Shown piece after piece: positions 24,605 through 31,163 of a stretch of DNA of 32,333 nucleotides; position 1 is the first letter of the stretch, and each line of letters opens with the position of its first letter. Under the pieces are notes generated by a model, which was not told where the DNA came from, searched no databases, and was given only the letters and a program-made list of their open reading frames with translations. Origin of the DNA: Ruminiclostridium sp. (lineage in GTDB: Bacteria > Bacillota > Clostridia > Oscillospirales > Oscillospiraceae); assembly GCA_017435425.1 (NCBI GenBank), contig JAFSFC010000063.1, forward strand, positions 1-32,333, written 5' to 3'. A program made the translations under genes and the position numbers.

Positions 24605-24718
24605 GGGGCCGCTGCAAAATGCAGCGCCCCCAGTGAAATTGAGCCGATGGCTCAGTGAAATACGCTGGCAGCGTGTGAAATTCGGCCTGCGGCCGAGTGA
24701 AATTGCCCTTGCAGGGCA
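24605..24718 (+). repeat. Tandem hairpin array with GTGAAAT spacers
   Basis: Five consecutive perfect or near-perfect hairpins are separated by the exact heptamer GTGAAAT (24633, 24655, 24675, 24697). Stems: GCTGCA/TGCAGC with GGGG/CCCC; TGAGCC/GGCTCA; ACGCTG/CAGCGT; TCGGCC/GGCCGA; TGCCCT/AGGGCA. Stem sequences all differ. It lies between the PepSY stop codon and the terminator, so it would be part of that mRNA's 3' UTR. Confidence 0.8.
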
Positions 24719-24753
24719 GTTGCGGTGTTCCTTCGGGACCAACTTAACGCATG

Positions 24754-24792
24754 AAGACCTGTTGCAAATGAATTTGCAACAGGTCTTTTTTC
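24754..24792 (+). terminator. Terminator of the PepSY lipoprotein transcript
   Basis: AAGACCTGTTGCAAA pairs with its complement around TGAA (15-bp stem), ending in a run of T. Confidence 0.92.
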
Positions 24793-24800
24793 AGAGTATC

Positions 24801-24989
24801 CAAAAACCTCGTAGAGTTTCGCCGTCGCAACGGCGAAATAAAGTCAAGTATGTTTTCTGGCGCGACATGTGCGTGCCAGAAAACACTTCTCAGCCTGCAA
24901 ACGTGGAAATTGTGCGCCGTAGGGGAACAATTTATGCGATGCAGCAGGCTGCAATCCCCTATGTCGGAAAAGGCTTGCCTTTTTCGACA
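24801..24989 (-). repeat. Four-hairpin 3' element, copy C (after hydA)
   Basis: Read on the minus strand: hairpin 1 of 13 bp (24962-24989); linker GGATTGCAGCCTGCTGC (from 24957 down); hairpin 2 AAATTGT/ACAATTT (24907-24933); linker GCAGGCTGAGAAG (24886-24898); hairpin 3 of 11 bp, TGTTTTCTGGC/GCCAGAAAACA (24851-24885); hairpin 4 TTTCGCCGT/ACGGCGAAA (24817-24838); tail ACTCTACGAGG (to 24801). CAGCCTGC and GCAGGCTG pair around hairpin 2. Confidence 0.65.
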
Positions 24990-24993
24990 GGCT

Positions 24994-25028
24994 AAAAAAG
25001 GAGCGAGACGGCTGTCTCGCTCCTTTTT
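24994..25028 (-). terminator. Terminator of the hydrogenase operon
   Basis: AAAAAGGAGCGAGAC pairs with GTCTCGCTCCTTTTT around GGCT, 12 bases past the hydA stop codon, with T-run on the minus strand. Confidence 0.93.
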
Positions 25029-25040
25029 GTTGGGTTGGAA

Positions 25041-26861
25041 TTACTCCTGCTCGATCACGAAGCTCTCGTTGGTGAGCTCGTTGAACCGACCACGCTTGAC
25101 GTAGTGGGTGTGCAGGTACTCGTGGGACTTGTGGCCGCCGGGCTCGCCCCACTCCTTGTAGAAGGCCTGGATGGCCTTGTTCTCGTGGGACTTGCGGACC
25201 ACCTTGCGCTCGTCCTCGCCGTAGATGGCTTCCATTCTCTTCTGGCGGACGATGTTGATGTCCTCCTGAGGTCTGGGCTGGCCGCCGCCGGTGATACAGC
25301 CGCCGGGGCAACCCATGACTTCGATGAAGTGATAGGGGGACTTGCCGTCGTGGACCTGCTCCATAAGCTTCCGGGCGCCGGCGAAGCCGCTGGTGACAGC
25401 GATCTTCACTTCCAGACCCTCGGCGGCCTTCCACTCGGGCTTCACGTCTTCCAGCTTGATGGTGGCCTCGCGGATCTGTTCCAGACCCACGATGGGAGAG
25501 ACGTGGAGGTTGGGGAAGGGCAGCTCACGGCCGGTGATGATCTCATAGACAGTACGCAGGGCAGCCTCCATAACGCCGCCGGTGACGCCGAAGATGTCGG
25601 CTGCGCCGGTGGACAGGCCCAGAGGCATGTCGAACTCCTCGTCGGGCAGGTTCATGAAGTCAATACCCATGGCCTTGATCATGTCGCCCAGCTCACGGGT
25701 GGTGAGGACGGCGTCCACGTTGGCCAGGCCGTCGTTGGACAGCTCAGGACGGGCACACTCGGTCTTCTTGGCGGTGCAGGGCATGATGGAGACCACGAAC
25801 ATATCCTCGGGCTTCTTGCCGATCTTCTCAGCATAGTAGCTCTTGATGACGGCGCCGAACATCTGATGGGGGGACTTGCAGGAGGACAGATGGTCCAGAT
25901 CCTCGGGATAGTTGTGCTCGATGAACTTGATCCAGCCGGGGGAGCAAGAGGTCATCATGGGCAGGGGAGCCACGCCGCCGGTGAGGAATTCCTTGATGCG
26001 GGTCAGGAACTCGGTGCCTTCCTCCATGATGGTCAGGTCGGCAGCCCAGTTGGTGTCAAAGACTTCGTCAAAGCCCATGCGGCGCAGGGCAGCTGCCAGC
26101 TTACCGGTCTCGGAGGTGCCTGCGGGCTGGCCGAAGCACTCGGCGATGCCCACGCGGACAGCGGGAGCGGGCTGGACCACCACGTGCTTGTTGGGGTTGT
26201 TCAGGGCCCGCAGGACACGGTCCTTGTGGCTGGTCTCCTTCAGGGCGCCAACGGGGCAGACCACGGTGCACTGACCGCAGTAGGTGCAGTCGGTGCTGCC
26301 GATGGGCAGGTTGAAGGCGGGGGAGATGACGGTGTCGAAGCCGCGGTTGGCAGCGGTCAGGACAGAAGTGGTCTGGATCTTCTGGCAGACGCTGACGCAG
26401 CGGCGGCACAGGATGCACTTGTTGGGGTCACGGGTCAGGGACTCGGACACGTCGATGGGGTGCAGGGAGCGCTCGCCCTCGTAGTGGGAGCCGTCCACGC
26501 CCAGCTCACGGCCCAGAGCCTGGAATTCGCAGTCCTGGTTGCGGTTGCAGGTCAGGCACTGCTTGTCGTGGTTGGAGAGCAGCAGCTCATACATGGTCTT
26601 GCGCGCTTCCAGCACACGGGCGTTGTTGGTGTTGATGACCATGCCGTCCTTGGCTTCCACCATGCAGGAGGCCTGCAGGTTCTTGGCGGGAGGGCTGACC
26701 TGCTCCACCACGCAGATACGGCAGGCGCCGTACTTATGGATGCCTTCCAGATAGCACAGCTTGGGGATGTGAATGCCGTTGAGCTCGGCGGCCTGCAGGA
26801 TGGTGCTGCCGGCGGGAGCTACGCATTCTTTCCCGTTGATGGTGAGTCTGATATCTGCCAT
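25041..26861 (-). CDS. hydA: [FeFe] hydrogenase catalytic subunit HydA (multimeric, NADH/ferredoxin-linked type)
   Basis: The 606-residue protein has the layout of multimeric HydA. An N-terminal [2Fe-2S] domain carries C36, C47, C50 and C66. A His-Cys3 [4Fe-4S] site follows (H98, C102, C105, C111). Two [4Fe-4S] ferredoxin clusters come next: C149/152/155/159 and C192/195/198/202. The H-cluster domain shows L1 T304-S-C306-S-P-G-W, L2 MPCTAKKTE (C362) and L3 EVMGCPGGCITGGGQP (C518, C522). L1 reads TSCSPGW, not the textbook TSCCPGW. It takes up or evolves H2 with HydB and HydC. The start is ATG 26861, 5 bases past the hydB stop; the AGGAGG that serves it overlaps the end of hydB. HydEFG maturases are not in the window. 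Confidence 0.96.
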   Translation of the reverse strand: MADIRLTINGKECVAPAGSTILQAAELNGIHIPKLCYLEGIHKYGACRICVVEQVSPPAKNLQASCMVEAKDGMVINTNNARVLEARKTMYELLLSNHDKQCLTCNRNQDCEFQALGRELGVDGSHYEGERSLHPIDVSESLTRDPNKCILCRRCVSVCQKIQTTSVLTAANRGFDTVISPAFNLPIGSTDCTYCGQCTVVCPVGALKETSHKDRVLRALNNPNKHVVVQPAPAVRVGIAECFGQPAGTSETGKLAAALRRMGFDEVFDTNWAADLTIMEEGTEFLTRIKEFLTGGVAPLPMMTSCSPGWIKFIEHNYPEDLDHLSSCKSPHQMFGAVIKSYYAEKIGKKPEDMFVVSIMPCTAKKTECARPELSNDGLANVDAVLTTRELGDMIKAMGIDFMNLPDEEFDMPLGLSTGAADIFGVTGGVMEAALRTVYEIITGRELPFPNLHVSPIVGLEQIREATIKLEDVKPEWKAAEGLEVKIAVTSGFAGARKLMEQVHDGKSPYHFIEVMGCPGGCITGGGQPRPQEDINIVRQKRMEAIYGEDERKVVRKSHENKAIQAFYKEWGEPGGHKSHEYLHTHYVKRGRFNELTNESFVIEQE

Positions 26862-26866
26862 TTCAC

Positions 26867-29800
26867 TTACCTCCTGTCGCAACGCAGGCAGCGGCTTGCC
26901 TCTGCACGGGCATCCAGCTCGTGCATACCCAGGTTACGCTCGATGAAGCTGCCGACTGCTTGTTCCGCCTCGATCTGTCTGGTCAGGAAGCGGTTGTGAG
27001 GAACGATGTCGCCCTCGATGTGATAGTCAGTGATCTCCTGCTCGAAGCCCTTGTCCAGGACGCCGGTGCCGCCCAGGTACTTGTCGATGCCGGATGCGGC
27101 CACCTTTGCCTCGTACACGGCGTTGACGATGTCCTTGGGACCACGGTGTGCGTCGCCGCCCACGAAGACGCCGGGCATAGAGGTTGCCTGGGTGTAGCGG
27201 TCAGCCACGACACGGTCGCCGTTGAGCTTGATGCGGCCCTTGAAGAAGGCGGTGTCGGGAGTCTGGGAGATGGCGGGAATGACCACGTCGAACTCTTCCA
27301 CGTAGGATTCGCCGCTGGGAACGGCCTTGCGGCGGCCGGAGCTGTCGAACTGACCCAGCTTCTGCTTCATGACGCAGATGCTGTTGAGCTTGCCGCCAAT
27401 GCCGATGAACTCGGTGGGGTTGGACAGGGTGCGGATCTGCACGCCCTCTTCCAGAGCGTCCTTGATCTCCACCTTATCCGCGGGCATGTCTTCCTCGGTA
27501 CGGCGGTAGAGCATGATGACTTCCTTGGCGCCCAGACGCAGAGCGGTACGGGCGGAGTCGATGGCGGTGTTGCCGCCGCCCACGACGGCTACCTTCTTGC
27601 CGGTGAAGTCCAGGTCCTTCTGGAGCCACACGCGCTTGAGGAAGTCCAGGCCGTGGTAGACGCCTTCCAGGTCCTCGCCGGGAATGCCCATCTGCAGGGT
27701 CTTCTGGGCACCGATGGCGATGAAGACGGCGTCGTAGTTGTCACGGAGAGCACGGAAGGAGATGTCCTCGCCGACCTTGGTGTTGCAGATGATGTTCACG
27801 CCGGTCTTGACGATGTGGCCGATCTCCCGCTCGATGATGTTCAGAGGCAGACGGTAGTCGGGAATACCGAAGGTCATGATGCCGCCGGGACGGCTCTCAG
27901 CTTCGTACACGTCCACATGGTAGCCCAGGCGGGCCAGGTAGTAGGCGCAGGTCAGGCCGGAGGGGCCGGAACCAATGATGGCCACGTTCTTGTCGATCTT
28001 CTTCTTGGGCTTCAGGTCCTCGTCGGAGGGGAAGCCGTGGGCGTAGGCCCAGTCGGTGGCGAAGCGCTTGAGCTCGCAGATGTTCATGGCCTCGTCCACG
28101 CTGCCGCGGCGGCAACGGCTCTCGCAGGGGTGAGTACAGACACGGCCGCAGATGCCGGAGAAGGGATTGTCTCGCAGCATGATGCGGGCAGCGCCCATGT
28201 AGTCGCCGGTGGCGATGAGGCTCATGTAGCCGGGGATGTTGATGCCGGCAGGGCAGGTGTTCTCGCAGGGGCTGGAGACCAGCTCGGAGCAGACGCCTGC
28301 GGTGCAGCGCTTCTCGATGATGTGCTCTTCGTACTCATCACGGAAGTACTTCAGGGTGGACAGAACGGGGTTGGGAGCGGTCTGGCCCAGGCCGCACATG
28401 GCGGTGTCCTTGATGATGCCGCCCAGGTGCTCCAGGGTCTCGATGTCGCTCTTCTTGCCCTGGCCTGCCACGATGCGGTTGAGGATCTCCAGCATGCGCT
28501 TGGTGCCCACACGACATGCGGTACATTTGCCGCAGGATTCCTCCTGGATGAAGTCCAGGTAGAAGCGGGCGGTGTCCACCATGCAGGTGTCCTCGTCCAT
28601 GACGATCAGGCCGCCGGAGCCCACGATGGAGCCCAGAGCTGCCAGGGATTCGTAGTCCAGGGGGGTGTTGATGTTTTCAGCGGTGATACAGCCGCCGGAG
28701 GGGCCGCCGGTCTGGGCGGACTTGAACTTCTTGCCGTTGGGGATGCCGCCGCCGATGGAGTAGATGACCTCGGACAGGGGGGTGCCCATGGGGACTTCCA
28801 CCAGACCGGTGTTGACGATGTTGCCGGAGAGAGCAAAGACCTTGGTGCCGGGGCTCTTCTCGGTGCCGAACTGGCGGAACCAGTCTGCGCCGTTGAGCAT
28901 GATGGCGGGCACGGTGGCCAGGGTCTCCACGTTGTTGATGATGGAGGGCTTGCCGAAGAGGCCGCTCTGGAAGGGGAAGGGGGGCTTCTGTCTGGGCTCG
29001 CCGCGCTGACCCTCAACGGATGCCAGCAGGGCGGTCTCCTCGCCGCAGACGAAGGCGCCTGCGCCGATGCGGATCTCGATGTCGAAATCGAAGCCGGAGC
29101 CCATGATGTCCTTGCCCAGCAGGCCTTCCTCACGGGCCATCCGCATAGCATCCTCCAGACGGTGGATGGCGATGGGATACTCGGCACGGATGTAGACAAC
29201 GCCGTGGTTTGCGCCGATGGCGTAGCCGCCGATCAGCATACCTTCAATGACGCTGTGGGGGTCGCCTTCAAAGACGGAGCGGTCCATGAATGCACCGGGG
29301 TCGCCTTCGTCGGCGTTGCAGATGATGTACTTTTCGTCGCCGGGCTGGTTGTAGGCAGCTTCCCACTTGACGCCTGCGGGGAAGCCTGCACCGCCGCGGC
29401 CACGGAGACCGGACTTCTTCATCTCTTCGATGACTTCGATGCGGTCGCCCTTTTCCAGGATACGGGCCAGAGCCAGGTAGCCGTCCTTGGCCACGTAGCT
29501 GTTGATGCAGTTGACGTCGATGAGGCCGCAGTTGCGCAGGGCGATACGGACCTGATCACGGAAGAAGGCCACGTCCTTGATGTTGGCCACACGCTTCTTC
29601 TGGACGGAGTCATAGAAGGTGTACTCATTGACGGGCTCGCCGCCGATGAAGTGCTTCTTCACCACGTCCTTGACACGGTCGGGGGTCATTTCGGTGTAGT
29701 AGGTCTCGTCGGGCAGGATGTACACGACAGGACCCACGGCGCAGGTGCCCATACAGCCGCGCTCGATGACGGCCACACGGTCGGACAGGCCGAAAGCTTC

Positions 29801-29950
29801 CAGCTCTTCCACCATGGCGTCACGGACAGCCTTACAGCCGGAGGACACACAGCCGGTGCCATAGCAAACCAGGGCAAGATAGTCGTACTGACCGATCTTT
29901 TCCTGATAGGCTTCCTTCATGGCCTGAAGGTCAGCAATGCTTCTGATCAT
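26867..29950 (-). CDS. hydB: HydB-GltD fusion: NuoF-like flavoprotein subunit with C-terminal GltD/NfnB-like NAD(P)H:FAD module
   Basis: At 1027 residues it is about 400 longer than a standard HydB. Residues 25-100 form a thioredoxin-like [2Fe-2S] domain (C29, C34, C66, C70). About 120-545 is NuoF: the FMN loop GRGGAGFPAG (184-193), NADEGDPGAFMDR (212-224), and [4Fe-4S] cysteines C473, C476, C479 and C519. In place of the usual C-terminal ferredoxin domain comes a GltD-type module: cysteines C562, C566, C601, C605, C609 and C613, an FAD Rossmann motif GSGPSG (660-665), a second Rossmann motif GGGNTA (791-796), YRRTEEDMPA (815-824), and a final CLRC. It should pass electrons between two pyridine nucleotide/flavin sites and HydA. 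ATGA overlap with hydC. Confidence 0.95.
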   Translation of the reverse strand: MIRSIADLQAMKEAYQEKIGQYDYLALVCYGTGCVSSGCKAVRDAMVEELEAFGLSDRVAVIERGCMGTCAVGPVVYILPDETYYTEMTPDRVKDVVKKHFIGGEPVNEYTFYDSVQKKRVANIKDVAFFRDQVRIALRNCGLIDVNCINSYVAKDGYLALARILEKGDRIEVIEEMKKSGLRGRGGAGFPAGVKWEAAYNQPGDEKYIICNADEGDPGAFMDRSVFEGDPHSVIEGMLIGGYAIGANHGVVYIRAEYPIAIHRLEDAMRMAREEGLLGKDIMGSGFDFDIEIRIGAGAFVCGEETALLASVEGQRGEPRQKPPFPFQSGLFGKPSIINNVETLATVPAIMLNGADWFRQFGTEKSPGTKVFALSGNIVNTGLVEVPMGTPLSEVIYSIGGGIPNGKKFKSAQTGGPSGGCITAENINTPLDYESLAALGSIVGSGGLIVMDEDTCMVDTARFYLDFIQEESCGKCTACRVGTKRMLEILNRIVAGQGKKSDIETLEHLGGIIKDTAMCGLGQTAPNPVLSTLKYFRDEYEEHIIEKRCTAGVCSELVSSPCENTCPAGINIPGYMSLIATGDYMGAARIMLRDNPFSGICGRVCTHPCESRCRRGSVDEAMNICELKRFATDWAYAHGFPSDEDLKPKKKIDKNVAIIGSGPSGLTCAYYLARLGYHVDVYEAESRPGGIMTFGIPDYRLPLNIIEREIGHIVKTGVNIICNTKVGEDISFRALRDNYDAVFIAIGAQKTLQMGIPGEDLEGVYHGLDFLKRVWLQKDLDFTGKKVAVVGGGNTAIDSARTALRLGAKEVIMLYRRTEEDMPADKVEIKDALEEGVQIRTLSNPTEFIGIGGKLNSICVMKQKLGQFDSSGRRKAVPSGESYVEEFDVVIPAISQTPDTAFFKGRIKLNGDRVVADRYTQATSMPGVFVGGDAHRGPKDIVNAVYEAKVAASGIDKYLGGTGVLDKGFEQEITDYHIEGDIVPHNRFLTRQIEAEQAVGSFIERNLGMHELDARAEASRCLRCDRR

Positions 29951-30495
29951 GCGTCAGCACCTCCTTCGATGTTCTCTTCGGCATCTTCGTACAGAGACAG
30001 GATGCCCTTGAGCTTGGCAGGCGTGACCTGCTTGTAGACGTCGTCGTCGATCATGATGGCAGGAGCCAGACCGCAGGCGCCGATGCAGCGGACGATCTCG
30101 AAGGTGAACTGACCGTCCTCGGTGGTGCAGCCCACTTCCACGTTCAGGTTGCGCTTGATGGCATCAACGACCTTCTGGCCGCCCCGGACATAACATGCGG
30201 TGCCCTGGCACATACGGATGGTGTGCTTGCCCTTCTTCTGGGTGGAGAAGAAGGAGTAGAAGCTGACGACACCGTGGATCTCAGAGACGGGGATGTTCAT
30301 CTTGCGGGCGATGAACTCCTGGAGTTCGGGGGGAAGGTAACCATAGATCTCCTGAGCTGCGTGCAGCACCATGATCAGGCTGCCTTCCTTGTCTTTGTAT
30401 GACTCGATCACTTGAGCGATCTCAGCATACTTTTCTTCGTCGGTCTGGCTCTCGTGATCGTGCTCGAAGGCCAGCTTTTCCAGACTCAGACTCAT
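29947..30495 (-). CDS. hydC: Hydrogenase subunit HydC (NuoE-like [2Fe-2S] protein)
   Basis: This 182-residue protein is homologous to NuoE of complex I. An N-terminal helical part (GYLPPELQEFIARKMNIPVSE, then GVVSFYSFF) precedes a thioredoxin-like [2Fe-2S] fold with C96, C101, C137 and C141 (CQGTAC and CIGAC). HydC passes electrons between HydB and HydA. It is the first gene of the operon. The start ATG at 30495 has AAAGGAGAG upstream, and the stop overlaps the hydB start. Confidence 0.95.
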   Translation of the reverse strand: MSLSLEKLAFEHDHESQTDEEKYAEIAQVIESYKDKEGSLIMVLHAAQEIYGYLPPELQEFIARKMNIPVSEIHGVVSFYSFFSTQKKGKHTIRMCQGTACYVRGGQKVVDAIKRNLNVEVGCTTEDGQFTFEIVRCIGACGLAPAIMIDDDVYKQVTPAKLKGILSLYEDAEENIEGGADA

Positions 30496-30757
30496 AAGGC
30501 TCTCTCCTTTACAATAGAATTGCATATTTCAGCATCCGGCGGGAGGGGAGTCCTCCGCCGGTCCAATGGATGGGGGGATGACAGAAGGACGGGGATACTG
30601 TACAGATGACCGACAAGGAGCGGGCCCGTCGGTCATGTGTGGCAGAAAAAGGGCAAAAAGGGGAAGCCTGCTCGGCCTGTGTGAAAAATGCAGAGGCAGG
30701 TAGGTTCTTCTTGCACGTGAGAGTGTCCTGAACTGTCTATATGCTGCTACAAGAGCA
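30496..30757 (-). promoter_or_regulatory. Long structured leader of the hydCBA mRNA
   Basis: About 260 nt lie between the predicted start of transcription and hydC. On either strand two strong hairpins form: ATGACCGAC/GTCGGTCAT (30606-30636) and CCGGC-GGAGG/CCTCC-GCCGG (30536-30561, 10 bp with one bulge). A further CCTGC..GCAGG pairing spans 30663-30703. There is no open reading frame of note and no terminator U-tract. I do not recognise a known riboswitch. Confidence 0.45.
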
Positions 30758-30762
30758 AGTAT

Positions 30763-30791
30763 ATATTACCCTGAAAAAATCATTTTGTCAA
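30763..30791 (-). promoter_or_regulatory. Promoter of the hydCBA operon
   Basis: Minus strand: consensus TTGACA (30786-30791), 17 bp, TAATAT (30763-30768). It sits at the edge of a 250-bp AT-rich stretch that may act as UP element or regulator-binding region. No good Rex operator was found. Confidence 0.75.
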
Positions 30792-31040
30792 TCAAGGGGA
30801 AAATGGGGAAAATGAAACTATTTTGTTGATAAAGTTGTGGATATGGTGGAAAAATAGGTAGAATTTTGCCTTTTGGTGTGGGGTATAAGAATGGTTAATA
30901 GAAAATAAAGAATTTTTTGAAAAAAGGGAAGAAAACTTTTTTGAAGGGGATGATTCATTTCTCCCTGTTTGTGGAAGAAATGAAGGAGAAGTGACATGAC
31001 ATGTCAGTGTTTATCGGTGTAAAGTGGGAGAAATCCTGCA
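30792..31040. other. AT-rich non-coding stretch upstream of the hydrogenase promoter
   Basis: This stretch is far richer in A and T than its surroundings and is purine-biased on the plus strand, with many A-runs. It holds no gene I can support. The only coding hint is an 8-codon frame at 30996-31022 behind AAGGAG. It also has a 7-bp inverted repeat, TGACATG-A-CATGTCA (30992-31006). Confidence 0.5.
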
Positions 31041-31045
31041 TTTGT

Positions 31046-31125
31046 GAGGCCGCCGCCAAAGGCGGCGGCCTCAATGAAGCTGGGCCTGCGTCCCAGTGAA
31101 GCAGCCCCTTTGGGCCCGATGAAGG
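31046..31125 (+). repeat. Tandem hairpin array with TGAAG spacers
   Basis: Three successive hairpins: GAGGCCGCCGCC/GGCGGCGGCCTC (31046-31072), CTGGG/CCCAG (31080-31096) and GCCCCTTTGGGC (31104-31115). After each comes AATGAAG, GTGAAG or GATGAAG. It is the same layout as 24605-24718. It adjoins the terminator of the DUF4234 gene. Confidence 0.65.
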
Positions 31126-31157
31126 AAAAAAGAGCGTGCCGAAAGGGCACGCTCTTG
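31126..31157 (-). terminator. Terminator of the DUF4234/SHOCT gene
   Basis: On the minus strand an 11-bp stem, AAGAGCGTGCC with its complement, is followed by TTTTTT. Confidence 0.88.
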
Positions 31158-31163
31158 GAAAAG

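Noticed and set aside
24605..24718. CRISPR array.
   Set aside because: The constant unit is only 7 bases, the period is about 21, the variable parts are palindromes, and no cas gene is present.
26921..30037. Very long open frame (over 1000 codons) on the plus strand opposite hydB and hydC.
   Set aside because: It mirrors the codon structure of hydB and hydC, has low-complexity composition (D, G, V, A, H), no ribosome-binding site and no family motif. GC-rich genes leave such open antisense frames.
30786..30900. Rex repressor operator at the hydrogenase promoter.
   Set aside because: Words such as TTGTTGATAAAGTTG are only loosely similar to the TTGTGAA-N4-TTCACAA consensus and lack symmetry.
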